From contig OU015493.1 of the NCBI GenBank assembly GCA_907164885.2, forward strand, positions 53,541,302 through 53,605,301: 64,000 nucleotides of DNA, written 5' to 3'. The stretch comes from Dolomedes plantarius (lineage: Eukaryota > Arthropoda > Arachnida > Araneae > Dolomedidae). The position numbers were made by a program, and so were the translations under genes. Below are positions 1-15,200 of this stretch, in pieces. The notes beneath the pieces are model-generated. The model had not been told where the DNA came from and did not search any database. It saw nothing but the letters and a program-made list of their open reading frames with translations. Every line of letters starts with the position of its first letter. The stretch's first letter is position 1.

Positions 1-165
1 AAAACATGGTCTAAGCTGCCTTAGCTTACTTGTTTATGAGAGGAATGGCAAACCTGCTATATTAGTGAAGTGATTATGGCCTTAGTATAGCTCATTTTAT
101 TCATGAACACATGTTTATAAATGTGTTTGTAATTTGCCACAGAATTGAATTTTCTGCATTTTCAG

Positions 166-294
166 GTACCTCAGTCTATTTTATCCCAAAGTTTACCAAG
201 TTCTGTGTCTAATACTTTAAAGTTCACCCTCCGCCAGACAGGAATGCCCACAGTTTGCTTACCAACAGATTCAACTGCAGAAAATGCATCAGAA
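166..294 (+). CDS. trr/KMT2C: exon 1 in window (43 codons), poorly conserved region
   Basis: The acceptor follows TTCTGCATTTTCAG and the donor is GAA|GTAATC; the exon is phase 0 at both ends. It reads VPQSILSQ... through ...TAENASE, a Ser/Thr-rich stretch with no domain. Assignment rests on splice signals and on a phase-0 join to the next exon, so it is less certain than the later exons. Confidence 0.7.
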
Positions 295-3200
295 GTAATC
301 ATTTTGATTAATATACTGTCTGTGGTTTTGTGTTGTTTGCTGGCATGTGGAATATTAAGTGTTTTTCCATTATCAAATTTCCTAAAAATTTTAAAGCTAA
401 ATTATATAATTTTAAGTTCATATTTACAAATGAAATTAAAAGAAAAGAAGCAAGTGGTTAAGTTGAATGCTTTCAGCAAAATCTTTGAAATCCAAATGAA
501 CTGAATGGACTCTTAGGGTATTTTCTATTATTGTTATTCTATTAAATTTATCCATAAACAGTCTTGAATTCTATTTTCCTGATAGAGTTACCCTTAAGTA
601 TGTATCCTTTTATTCTGTTGGGGTAATATCAAAGAGTGTGGTTTGGGATTCAAGGAATTCTTAGACTGTGTCATTGACATGATGTCTTGATTATAACTAA
701 TCTCATATGACCAGAGCTCCTGATAACTATTTTTCATTGGTATATTTCCTAGAACTTAACAGCTGGGAAAGAAGATTCTTCTTTGGATATGTTTATATAT
801 TTTTTTCTGTGACAAAAATATATTTTAAGCATTTTTTTTGCATTTTTCTTTTTTTTTAATGTGAATGGTTATTAAAATCTCCGTAGTTTTCAATTTATGG
901 GGTATTGACTCCATAATATGCAAAATAACACATTTTAAATATTGTCGACTACATATTGTTTGTGTTTATGTGTTATTTGATGTTTTTGAACGTTTAGTTT
1001 TGCCTGCATTGGAGCCATCACTTTATGCTTTTTCTATGTAGCTGTGCAAATTTAGTAATTAAATATGTTCTTTGTTCTGAAGAGACTCCCCTTTACCATT
1101 CTAAAGCGAAAAGAAAATTAAGAAGAAAATGAAAATGCAGTTTTAATGATGTAATATAGAACTGCCAAATGCAGTTTTGTATGTGAAAATAAAAAAAAAA
1201 CTAATTCCATTCTAACCATACTGTAATAAGATCAGAACTTTAAGTAGCAGAAATTGACTTAAATGTAACTTTTTCTTGACTGTTTACTATAATTTTTAGC
1301 CCTTGTAAAACGACACATCTTGAATTCTTAAGTGGAATCTTGAATGCTCAGTCATCCTGAGTGACTTTGGAAAACATTGTCTAATTATTTATTTTTTAGC
1401 CTCAATGCAAATTTTCAACGCATAAGGTGTATTTTGTTTTATTATACTGGAACAATGCAGTATTTGATCTAATCAAATGACATTAGAGCATTTAATGATA
1501 TCCAAATGGAATGTACATTTTGGAGAATCTATTTAGGAAGGCATCATTCATGTAATTATAAATGTATTTATTTGTTTATTTTTTTTGTACAGTTGGGATA
1601 TGGTGATCTTTCAAATAAATCAAATGAAAGTAAACCTCTTGTTAAAGCAGAAGTAGGAAAGAGTGAAAATTCTGCTGATGGTCAAGTTTCTACCTGGGAC
1701 CCAAATAAAAATGTGATCAAACAAGAAGTAACTGGAATTGTAGAAGATAATCAGAGAGCTAGTGTTTTGCAAAAGAGCAGTATTCCCTCTGAGGAAGATA
1801 ATCAGGTTTGAAATGTTGAAATATATTAATATTGATATAAATTTAAGATGATATTTATTTATGACCATGATTTTAGAAAATGTTTTCTTTCTGTATTTAC
1901 CTTTAAGGGGGTCCAGAACACATTTAAATTTTTTATTTTTATTTATTGAGTTAAAATTTTGAATATTTTTGTGATGGTTAACCATATAATTTGTAAACAA
2001 AATCATATCATAAAACTTCTCATAAAGTTTTTAAAAAATGTTTAAATTTAATTTTTTTTTAAAAAGTGGGGTAATTTAAAATCGTTATAACTTGAACTAT
2101 TATTTGTTGAATTTCAAAATTTTTTCATTTAATTAAACAGAAATATATTAGATTCAGCATTTTTAAAAATATTAAATTAAATTTTTTAAAAAATTATTTA
2201 GAGAAGGAAAAAAAAAAAACTTATTTTAAAAAAAATCATATTTTCAAAAGTAAATATTTTATTTTTCAAATTTGCTGAATCAAAATTAAAGTAATTGAAA
2301 AAGACATGTTCCAAGTTTGAACCATTTATCTTTAACGGTTCTTGACTTATAACAATTTAAAGATGAGAAAGGGTGAAAAAACCCATCATGCAGAAAAATG
2401 CATTTAAAGGTTTAACAAAGATTGGCTGCTATAAAAATGTTACAAAAAAAATTATTAATATCTCCTGTTTTAATTCAGATAGAAACATGATTTAAATGTC
2501 ATTTTAAGTGGAAAAGAACAAAAAATTTTTTAATGCAGTAAATTTTTTTTCGAAAATTTGAAGAATTTTGTGTCTTGGACTCCCTTAAGGTATATGGGAT
2601 GCATCTGAGAAATGGAGGATTTAGGAAATTGAAATACTATTTTTAAATTTTGTAGACATTCAAATAACTATGTGGGATTTTAAGTGAAAGTATAATTAAA
2701 TTTTAATTAGTGTTTTAATTTGATTTGATAAAATCTTATTCATCTTAAAAATCTTAAAATGCATATTCTAGCTTAAGTGACCCATCTTATTAGGCTGGGT
2801 TCCTTGCAAATTTTTTATCTGCAGGCAATTTTGTTTCACAATTCATGGGCAAAATTAGTTCTTTTATGAACTAGATTGACTATTCCTATCTCAGTCATCA
2901 AATAAAATCTACAATAATTCTGCTATTGGAATTTCCCCCCCCCCCCAATGTTATTGTTGACTATACCTTAATGAGGAGCTCACAATTACTGTAAAACCTT
3001 GGTCCATGTATCCTGGTCACGCGGGAGCTGTATATCTTTTCATAACTGACTCATCTAATTCAGCTATGTTCCTTGGAATTTTTTTATTTTAAAGCATTTT
3101 TGTTTGATTTGACACTTTTTTTAATATTAATTTTTTTCTTTAAATTATTTTCTATGAATAATTGATTAAATGATGGCCAAAAGGCTAGGGTGCTAGCTTT

Positions 3201-6200
3201 CAGTACAGAGTCTGTGGGTTCAAAGCTCTGCTATTAGCAAAGGTATTGATAGTCATTCATAATTGCTATAAATTGTAGGGACCAGTCTAATTAGTCCCCA
3301 AGCACAAAAGATGACTAGCTCACCAAACACACCTAACCTAACTTAGCTCATAATTATTTTAAGATATTTTTTTTATAAGGTGATTTATTTTATCCTTCCT
3401 TGAAATTTTTCTTGTGATATCTTTTTTTAAAGCCACTGTTGCCTCTGGGCCAGGTTTTATGTTATTTTGTAGAAGGAAATGCCTCCAGCTTTTTTCTAAA
3501 ATACAGAGAAATAGTAAGGAACACAAAGGCATACCCTTTTGAGGAATGACTATTAATGGGCTTAATTTTAAAACATTAAAAAAATCATTTATAGTGGTAT
3601 TACCCGCATATAAATTATAATAAATATCACCTATTGTAAGGTTGGTAAAAATACCAGCAAAGTTAATGAGAACTAGGTTTTGATTTTAATAATAGCAATT
3701 GGTTTCCCAGGGTTTAAGTCATTATAAGTTGAATTGAGCCTTGGTTTGTATTAAAAAAGGACCCCCCCCCCCCCCCCCATACACACACACAATATATACT
3801 GCATTGAATGATCTGCATTATAAATAGCTTTTATTTATGTCCATCTGGAATGTTGCAGAAGTCTGATAAGAAGGCGGACCTGACTAGTGAGAAAAAGATG
3901 TCAGACATGTCTGCAGGAGCAGGAGAAGGAGAGCTTTTAATCCATATTAAGCAAGAAATAATTGATGATGCACCCTGCGAAAAGGCTGAAACTTTAGACA
4001 GAAGAGAAATAGGCAGTGCTTTAAAAGAGAATCTACAACAATTAGAGCAGAAGCAGAAAGAGGATGACAATGAAGGTAGATTTATTTATTTCTGTTGTTC
4101 ATTTAACTTGTAAATGGTAACATCTGTCAGAATCCCTCTAACAGTAGCATCCATCCATGAGACTAAGTTTGATTTTATAGCTCATTACTTATGTAATTTT
4201 CTAATTTTCGTTTAATTTTAGCTCTGTATTTGAAGTATTATTGATTTATAAAATATATTTACACTTGGTTTTAATTTTAATATAACTTTATTCGGTAAAA
4301 GTCAGTCTGATTTGTTTTAGAATTTCAAGAACAAGATCTACAAAGGAAAATTAAATTATAAGAAATAGATTAGAATAAAAAAAGTAAACTAACGACAAAT
4401 ATAAACATGATTAAAATAAAATTTCACCTTAAAAGTTGTAAAAATTTTGTATACAAATATTACATATCTTTTTTGAACACTCCAAGCAATTAGGTGTATC
4501 ACACTTCATATAGTTTTAGCTTGTCATTCTTTTTTTTTTGTGTAAGGACAGTACTTAAAGTTTTTCCTCTTCTCTAACTTGTCACTTTTTAAGGATTGCT
4601 TACTTAAACTTGCTTCCTAGACATCTTCTGGATGAACAATTTCCATTATAATTTTTTTAGTTGTCTGATAGACGGACTAAATACATACGTTTAAAGTAAT
4701 ATCCGTCTCTAAAGCGGAGTGAGTTTTCTTGGAATGGCAAATGTGAGGCGATAAAGTAAACAAAATTCAAAGATAGATAAACACAACCTAGGTAATGGAT
4801 TAATTGAAGCATAGCTTGAACATGAAGGTTTAAAATTGTTAATTATGCACCCTAGTGGGAAAAGTATGAACTCTACCCATTCGAGAGACGGATGTTACTA
4901 TTTACGGGTTAATTTCACCAGCTTTCTAAAGAATATTACATTTATAGAACTGTTGTAAGAGTGGTGTCGAATCCTGCATGAGCTGTTTTACTTAATTAAT
5001 TTCTTTGATCATTAAGTTGAAACGAAAAATTCTGAAGACAATTGTTTAAGATTTTTTTTCAGTAATCACAAATTGAGGAATCTTTTAATGATGTGGGTGT
5101 TTTTTATTTTTATTTTTTTTAAACTATAATTAACACATACACACACACATATATATATATATTTATTTATTTTCTAATGCAGAGGCACTTTGTTGTAAAA
5201 CATTTGCCTTTTGTTATTCACCACGATTTACTGGCTACTTTATTATGGGAGCACCCTATAGGTGAGCCAACATTGCTCCCTATGAGGGGGGTGACATGGA
5301 AATGACCAACCCTTATTCGGGATTAGAATCCAAGCCCACTGCGGGGCAGCTCAGAACATTAACCCCTATACCATGTAGATGGCACGATAATCAATATTAG
5401 GAGAACCCCTTTTTGCCTTGTCCCTGGACTTATTTTTTAGAGAACAAAGAAGAGAACTCTGTTTTTTAATTGAAAAGCTTTTTTAAGATTATGGGGAAAA
5501 AAAAGACTGATTTTAAAATTGTGGGATCCCAGATTCATTTAATACTCTTCTTGATGCTTTTTGATATGTTAAAACTTCATGAAATATTTTTAAAATGTAT
5601 TTTAATGAGCTGAGATTTGTTATACACATATTGATGAAATAATGCATATTTTCTTTGTTGGTATCTCTATTTGCAGAAGGGGCAAATAAATGGCACCAAT
5701 AATATGTCTTGTAATTAAATATTAGCAAACTGCTTGTGTAGCTTTCATTTCCAAAAATTCTGCTATTCATAATAATAAAAAAATATTTTATAATGCTTTC
5801 TTATTGGTAAAAATAAAAATTTCTATGACTATGCCAATTGCTACTTCATTGTGTAATGTGTGGTAACTGATACATACTTGTGAAGTTTGTACCAACATTT
5901 TATATATGTGATGTTTAAAAAATATTCTTTTCTGTGATAATTACTCCCTATGTAGAATGATAGCAAGGAAAGAGGAACGAGGTACATGGTTTGCAACTAT
6001 TAAAATAGCTAATCTCTGGGAATGATGAAAATTTTCTCTTTTCCTTGCTAGAAAAACGGCTAATAAATGAGATTCAGGCTAAGCTCTGTAATTTATACCT
6101 AGAGTTATACAGCATTATGCTCAGTAGAATTCTAGTGGTATGGATATTTATTGTAACTTTAAAAAACATTTGACGAGAAATATTAAATGTTTTTATTTAT

Positions 6201-9200
6201 TTTTTTTTACAGATATTTTCACCTAATGAGAGTATGTTTATGTTTTCTGTGTAAATCAGTTCTAATTTATCTTCTTGTACTTGTTCTATTAATAAATTTC
6301 TTAAAGATGGAAGAATTTACTCTCCTGTAACTGTTAACCCTATCACTGTATCGTTTCGCAATATACCCTGCTGTAACCTGGGGTCCGCGTGGACCCCATA
6401 TAGTAATTTACATATTTTATATGATTTACATCACATGAAAGTTAATTTTGCATTCATTTAATTATCTTATAAGTAATTAACGATTATTCAGATTCTTTTC
6501 TTAGACAATTTTATTTATAAAATAAGAACATAATAATTTTACAGTCATATTTACAGATTCATTCTGCATTTCTAAATGTTCGCTGAACATACCTCACAAA
6601 TGGTGTTCTGATGTTCCGGGCAACACGGTATATGGCAATTAGTACATCAGGTCTTTACTTTTCTATCCAAAGAACGTGGACATAGCTGGCACCGTACCTC
6701 TTTATTTTGCTCTTGACTTCCGGGTCCTGACGGAATTTCAACCCCCAAATATTTCAATGAATGACGAACTCCAGGCTGCAGCGACTGAACGTTCTGTCGC
6801 TGCAGCCTCATTCAAGTCTTCTTGAATGAGGTTATTGATCAACTCTCTCCCAAGGTCTTTCAGGAACAATCGACGTCGATGGCACTTCCCAGATTCCCAA
6901 TCTGGATATTTCAAAATCCAAATTATGTATCCTGCAACAGCTGCGCAGTCGAGCATATTGAACCAGAAGACCATAGGCCAACAGCGTATTTTTCGCTTGC
7001 ATGTATGCAATCTGCATAAATGGTCAATGTTGTAAACTCCAGATTTTGTTGCGTTGTAATGAGTAATAATATCTGGCTTATTGTCTTTCTCCTCAATGAC
7101 GTTTTTATCATGATGCATGGAAGATAGCAAAATGACTGCCTTCCCTTTCTTTGGAGTGTAGCTAACTAAAGTCAGTTGTTTATCAAAACAAAAGATAGAA
7201 AACTTCTCTTTACGCTGACGATTTGGTAGCACCTCTTTTGGGACTTCTTTTCAATTTTTTTGAATTGTTCTAACCATTGTGGTTTTCACAGCTAGTAGGT
7301 CCTTGCTAACTGAGCACTGGTTAGAAATTGTCCATGGTAACGTTTCATCCTTTGTTCTTCCAAGGGTCAACTAATTGCCTAACGAGATCACAAACATTGT
7401 TTGCTCCAACTAAAGTACCAGGTTGTCGTCCAACATACACTTCTCCTTTCAAAGGAAACGAAGTAGTGGAATCACAGCACCAAAATATTTTGAATCCATA
7501 CTTTCCGGGCTTGCTCGGTATGTATTGTCGAAATGTGCATGGACCACAAGTTGCCACTAATTGCACATCGACTGTCAGATCTTTTCCGGGCTTGTAATAT
7601 TTCGCCAGATTTTCGAGAAGCATTTGCCAGACATCCCGACAGGCAGCTAGTTTATCTACCTCTAGTCTTTGTTTTCTTGTTGCATCATTGTGAAACCGAC
7701 AGAAACGAAGCAAATTTTGAAAACGTCACATAGACTCGTCAGTATACTCGTAACTTTCCGATTCACTATCGGTTTCAATGTTCGGATCTTGAATATTCGC
7801 GTCACTCTCTTCAGACTCATATAATTCAACGAAGCTATCTATATCTACATCGTTTCGACTATCACTTTCTTGTATCATGCGTAAAGCATCGTCTATCGAA
7901 ACTCTTTGTCGTGACATGCTGCAGCTTCGAATAACAGCTCTCAACTGAAAGGCACACAACGAGAAAAATGCAAACACACCTGTTGCATCATCTAGCACCA
8001 TCTGTTGGATTCTGGGAATAACATTGTTGTGAAACAAAAACTTTTGGACCTTGTTATTAATACTCATTATCAAAAACACGTCATTGTTCCTAGATATTTT
8101 TCATTCTTTTTTAATGTGTCCAATAGTTCTCAGACACCCGGTATAATGCTGGGGTCCGTGCGGACCCCAGGTTACAGAAATGTGACATATATGTTTCAAA
8201 TTTAAAAAAAGCCAACAACCCCTGATATTTATGCAATTAAATTTTTACCCTGTGTTACACAAATGTTAAGATGAGATGTCACTGGCTTAGACCCCTCAAA
8301 GTACGATATATATATTTTTTGGCAACTAGTTAAAAGTGCCTGGGGTCCGTGTGGACCCCAGGTTACAGTGATAGGATTAAGATATGAAGTAATACACTTA
8401 TTCCAATCCTGAAACTATCAATAATACTTGTAACTTCTTTTAAGGATCATCTGACGAAGAAGTTGAAAATTTGACTAAAGCCTCTTCAGAAATGGAGCAA
8501 GGGGAGCAGAATGTCCTTTTGAAGCAATTGCTTCAAAATTGTCCATCTGCAGAAACAAACAGGAAAGCAGAAACCTTTATAGTAAGTGAATTCTTTTTGC
8601 GCTTCAGGAGCAAAATTTTTGATTGAAGTAACCTTCATTAATAGAAGCAGAAGAGCAGGATATACTGATAGGTCATAGGTCAAGATCATTTAATGTTTAT
8701 AGCTTCGTTTAAATAAATTGCAGACTCTTATATCATGTAGGATTAGGCCAAAGTACCTTGTTCTTTCCTGACTTTTCAAGACAAGTGAAGAACACGTGTT
8801 TGAATATCTGCTACTGTATACTTGTGACAAAAGTTAAATATACTAAACACAAAGACTTGAAATGTGTCTCAAAAATTCTGTACTGAAGAGCAAAGAATGA
8901 AAAATGATTTTAGATAACAGTAAAATATACTGTATGTTTTGAAATTCACGTACTTGTAAGATATTAAACTTGTTTTGTAAGATAATGTTCATGCTGTGCT
9001 GTGTGATTTAGTTTTGACAAACTTCCAATTTTTAAAATTTCTAGTTAACTGTAAAACTGCTTAGTTTTATTTTAATTCTTAAAAGGAAAACAAACAAATT
9101 ATTCATATATATAAATAATTTTAGAAGTTTTCAGAGTTATAAGATAAGGTCTAAATATGATAATTATATGACTACCAAGATAAAAACCCAGAGTTTCCTG

Positions 9201-12200
9201 AGCTTGTTTTTACAGATTTTGAAACTCTCTAGCTCTTATTAAAATTTCAGTTTGATCTCTTTTTTTCATTCATTTTTTGTAAAATTTAGCTTATCTTTCA
9301 ATTTCTTGCATCCTTAATTTAAAAATGCACTTTTAATTATTTTCACTCCTGATATACTGCGTAAGAGTGTACTCACTGACAATCATAAGCAAATACATTG
9401 AAAATTTAAAAGTAATATTTTAAAATAAAAAAAACTGCTATTTTATTTAATTTTTAGGGACTACAGAAAGATGAGAGTGATGAAGTGAACAAATTAGATC
9501 TGCCGTTTGATGTGAATGATCTGCAAGCTAAATCGAAACTATTAGATCCTAAACTGAAAAAACCATCATACCTAGGTAAGAGGTTTCTCTTGTTCTTTCT
9601 TTTAAATTACTTTATTATAGCATGTGTGATATGTCAGACACCAAGGTTCCTATGAATTCTGTGTTGCTTGGAAAAGTCCTGGAATTTTACTTTTATTTTC
9701 TAGGTTCTAAAAATATCAGAAGTTTGACTTCAATTTCGAGGGCTTGTTCTGTCTGGAGTTGTGGAAATAGATTATATATATAGAAGATAAATTGTGGAAA
9801 TTTCATAAGGGAGGCAAAACACTTTCATGTGTGCTAATTTTATTGAGTAATTTTTAGTCATATCTGACTAAAATGTATTACAGAATCAAAGGTGAAATAA
9901 TGGTCTATTGTCACATAGGGTCAGGTACCTTTAAAAGACCAAGAGACTTGACAAACATATCTCTATTTTCAATCATCAGTAGTTACTAAAATAATTTATT
10001 AAGAAATCTGAAAATTTTGCTGTGAGTTAAACACTCTTTCTTCTTTATAAATATGGCTCTCAATTTTTTTCTAGCTTGAAGAGAAATTTTTTAATTGTTT
10101 AAATTTTTTTCATTTTTATGTCATTGCGAACATATCACCAGAGCAGTTGGCTAGAATACCATGAAATTTTATACACATTCAATTTAAACATTTATCATTA
10201 AAATGATGAACAATTATGTCATTCCTACCATAAAAATTTCAATTACAGTAAATTTACCCCAAAAATTTCTGAAATTTTTTTTTCTATGAAGAACTAAGAA
10301 TTTTGATTTCAACGTTTGTCATTTTAAAGATACATTACACAACTTAATTTTAAAATTAAAAAATACGTATATTCATTAATATATGGTTGCAAGTCTGCAT
10401 ACATTGACATTGAAAAAAAACAATGGTTGAAATTAAAAAAATTAAAAAATTTGTCTTCAAGCTAGAAAAAATTTAGAGCCATAATTATAAAGAAAGTGTG
10501 TTTAACTCTCAGTAAAATTTTCATATTCCTGAATAAAAGATTTTCATAACTACGGATCATTTAAAATAGGATATCTTTGTCGAGTCTCTTAGCTTTTAAA
10601 AGGTACCTGACCCCTTACATTCTTTCATAATTGGAATGACAGATCATATGCACTATATTATTGATTTTTATTACTAAGCTGTCATTTCTCATTTAATTTA
10701 TGGAAGATGGATAATTCTGATTTTTTGTAAGTCAGAAGTTACTCTTTGTTTTACAGTTGTGTTTCGATTGTTGAAAGTTGTACATATGTAATAAGATATA
10801 TGTACTAACTCTATTTGCATGTTTGATTTAAATCAAAGAAAAAAAACTTTTAAATCTTTATCTCAAGATGAGTATAGAAAGATAGTTCTGTGGCTTGGTA
10901 CTTCTGTTTAAAAGCATTTATCATGCACTAAATATTCTGATAAATTAGGTTGAGAATCAGAAAATAGGAAGTTAATTAGTAGGATTTAATAATTTTTTTA
11001 AAATAAAAATTCTTGTCGAAATTTTTTTTAAATTTATGAAAAATTCTAATTTATACTAAAATTAAGTTCATTAAAGTTTTTAACTTAGGTTCAAAATCAG
11101 TGTGGTGAATTTTTTCTCTTCTCATTTTTCACTTTTTTTTAATTATTTATTTCCATAAGAAAATTTCTTATTATCATAAGAAGAAATATTCATCACACAG
11201 GATGATACATATCTTCTGTTTCCGTTCTCCTGACTTAGAAGGCCATTTTGGTTGCTAATTTATGATGTCAAATCATTTCAATGGTAAACATTATAAACTG
11301 GAGACACACCCCTCAGCTTGCAGGCCTATATAGACCTGGTCTAGAATGCTTCTGGCCAGTGGGCATAACAATAGCAACAACAACTTCTTTTAAAGTTTCT
11401 TTAGTATTCTTTTATCTAATCACTAGCCGGGCTTCACCCAGCTATCGAATCACTTGACACTGGAATCACAGTTCCCTGAATTAAAATTTTATTTCACTTT
11501 TAATTGCCAAAAAATCCCCCAATAAACAGTACATCTTCAAATGATCTATTTATGATTTAAAAAGTTTGAATTAAAAGTATGGAAAATAGAAAAATAATTA
11601 AAAATTAGACACACGAAACATTTCTTTTCAGTGATTCATTTTTTAATGAGAATCACACTGTGTTTACATCATGAAACATGGCAGTTACGTTTTGTTCAGT
11701 GGAGTATGCATTTAGAATTGAAATATCTCTAAAACTATTAAAGTAACAGAATAAGTGTATGCAGAAAAAATTATCAGCTTTTTAAAGCTCTTTCTGAATA
11801 TGTAAAATCTATGTACTTTATTTAAAAAAAAAAAAAAACCGATTTTAACTTTTAAAACATGGTGGTTACGTTTTGTATCGGTGGAGTATGCATTTAGAAT
11901 TGAAATATCTCTAAAGCATTAAAGTAACAGAATAAGTGTATGCAGCAGCTATATCAGTTTTTAAAGCTCTTTCCAAATATATAACATTTATGTACTTTCA
12001 TGAAAAAAAAAAAAAATACATCGATTTCGACATTTTCAAACATGGCTGAATTTCATGATGGGTGCCATGCTGGAAACGGTTTACCTGGAATTGTTCCCCG
12101 ACCGACAAAGTTTTTCTTTTATTTATGTAGATTGCTACTTTGGTTTGGATTTATTTCTATTTTCTGTATTCTTCATAATCTAGAGTGCACAATGAAGCAG

Positions 12201-15200
12201 TTATGAAAAATTGTTCTCAATGACTGTTACTCTTTACAGATATTCGCCGAGCTCAGCTTGAAAAAGAACCCACACCTCCACCTGGAGAGAAACCAAAAGC
12301 TATCAAACGCAAACGTCCTAAGAAGAAGAAACTAGAGCAACCAGGGAATCCAGAAGGAATCTTAGCTAAAAAGAAATGCCGGAGAACTTCATCTAAAATA
12401 GAAGAAGGGTATGAGACCTATGTTGAGACTTTAATGAATAAACTGACCAGTTTACCTCCTCTAAGGATTTTAGAACCTAACATCAAGCCAAACTATTCAG
12501 CCATTCCTGTTTATGGGGCTGGAGATCTAAACTTCAAAGGTATTGTTTTACTTCTATTTTTAATTTAGTATTTGTATAAGTTTTAAGGAATCATTTTGAG
12601 ATGATGAATTATTTAAATTTATTTCCAGTATTAATGTAATCATGCATTATTAAAAAAACACCCCCTTTTTTTTCAAAAAGAACAAACTAATGATCTCTTT
12701 ATATGGATAATTTTTGTGACCCGTAACCCTTTCAGGGGTTCCATTCACACAGTGTGAATGCCTAAATCTACTCTTCTTTTCACGTACATTCAATGTATTC
12801 CAGTTAAATGAGCAGAAAATGGCCAGTGCTGCTATCTGTTATCAGTTAAAAGAAGTAAAAACATTTTGCAACATTTAATTGGAAAATTTTCCAAGATTTT
12901 TTAGGTTAAAAAAAATTAGGAAAAAAAAATCTGCACCATACAAACGGTGGAAGTTGTTGCCCCTGAAAGGTTTAATTTGTCAAAAGATGTTCTATTGTTA
13001 AACGCTTGAGCATGTGTATTTTTTAAATTCATTAACAATGTTTGTTTTCCCTTTTGAAGTAAATTACATTTTAAGCTAGATGTAGCTCTGCTTCATAGTT
13101 TAAAATACTTTTAATATTTTCAAATTACTGTTATAAATCATGCCATGAAACTTGTTTTTAAGCTATGAAAGCATTAATTACTAAATACTTTTCAGAAAAT
13201 CAATTGAAGGGCAATTATGGAAGTTCAACCATTCCTGATGAAACAGATGTCTATTCATTTTACCCTTATACTAAAGAACAGCCCCAGACTTCAACTATAC
13301 TTCCTCCATCTTCACCACCATATCGAGGATTCTACAATCAAGAATTTCCTGCCATAGCAAGAGGTACCTCTCTTGCACTGTTAAACCTCTCTCAGTAGAC
13401 ACATCTTTGTCTATTGCTCTTTAAGTTTTAGAAGATTTTTTTTCTCCAGTATATACATTAATACTTTTTATTTCTTTTAATTTCATTGTTGCCTTTTTAA
13501 ACCTTTTTATAGAATATTGTCCAATGCCTTTTCTATTTAGTTCTTTATTAATTTAGCATAAGTAATTTCCTGTAAGTTCATGGCAGTGATAGATATGAGC
13601 AATATTTTCAAGATTTTTTCAGTGATTATCTTTTGTTTAAATAATAATGGGATTTCTGTTTTTATCCATGTGCATTATGAAGCTTATTTAACAGTAATTT
13701 TTTTTCTTTTAGCATTTGAAAAGAATGAAATGTCTTTGGCTTTAAAGCCAAGCTTGGAAGCTGAACCATGCAAAATTTCTCGGTGAGTTGAAAAGCCTTT
13801 TTTTTCTTCTTCTTTTGTAACAGTATCACATTTCTTTTATCTTAATTTTACCATCATGTAATATGCAAAATGGGGAAGGTAGCATGATGAATAGGGTTTT
13901 TTGGATTTATTGGTACAGATATATTGGATTTATTTGAATTTATTTGAAATAAAACATATTGATATGTTCAATATCTGACAGATATTTTAGTTTTATGACA
14001 ATGACATTTATTGGTATTTTACTTGCAAGTGTCATTGGAAAGTGAAGATTTTTAAAATCCAATTTGAGAGCATTTTTAAAAGGGTTGAGAAAATTATTGA
14101 ATATCATTGTAATTTTGTTAATATCCAAAATTTTTTTAAATGATTTTGTATGATCTCAAATAAAAATGTTCTATGTTTAAATTTTTATTTATTTATTTAA
14201 TTTTTATTTATTTATTTATTTATTTTTTAAATACATAGTTTACATCTGTATTAATAAAGTATATAGTTGTTGTTGTATAAAATTTATAATGAGTTATAAT
14301 CAGTCAGTAAGTGCTTACTTATTTACTATTACCTCAAAAATTGTATTTGGAATTATCTCTAGTAGATTAGTTAAGGTCTTTTTACTAAATTTGATGTTTT
14401 CATTTCTGCTTTCCTTAATAGGTCTTGTGTGAGTTATTTTTGTATATTGATACTGATGTAAGTGTAGACGCTTTGATTTATAATCCTAATTGTATATTGT
14501 ATGTCTAAAGGGATGCTGGCAGTCCTGATACCGTGATATCCTCTTCATCTCCTGAATCCTATATTTATGAACCTCTTACCAAGTGGCCAAGATTAGTGTT
14601 CATTGACAAGATTTTGCCTGAAAGCAAGCGCAATAGCTCGCCTGTGGTGCCTTTGATGTATCCCATTCCAATAAGATGTAAGTTAAGGATTTCGTTTCAT
14701 AGAGAGTAGTTGCTTGTTGTACTTAAAATGAATCCTTTCTTTGATTAACCTTGTATACAGTTTTTTTCCCCTTTAAAAATAACCCTTTTCATTGATTTAG
14801 TATCTGCTTTCAGTGCCCATCTTTATAACATTGCCCTAAGAATCATTGGCTTCATATCAGATAATTCAGGTGTGGGCAGACTTTTCCAGGGTACAGGCTA
14901 CTTCTAATTTTTTCAAGGTGTTGCGGTCCACTCAGTGACGTAGGTGTGGTGAGCTTAAAAGAAAAAGGTCTACAATATTTGTTATAACCTAATAATAAAT
15001 ACGGAATATGTACTTACCTACATAACAACAGGAAAAAAACCTACTCTTTTAAAACTGCATTTAAAGCAAATTGCGTTGGTGTTCCATAAATATGTTCCTT
15101 TTAATATGCGCGGCTTAGGTCTTAGTAAAGGCGGTCACCCCAAAAACGTCTTGGCAGTCCACCGGTCGATCGTGATCGACTTAATGCCCACCGAGATAAT

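Noticed and set aside
3172..3350. A functional tRNA gene
   Set aside because: Only box-like sequences are present; no cloverleaf stems could be paired.
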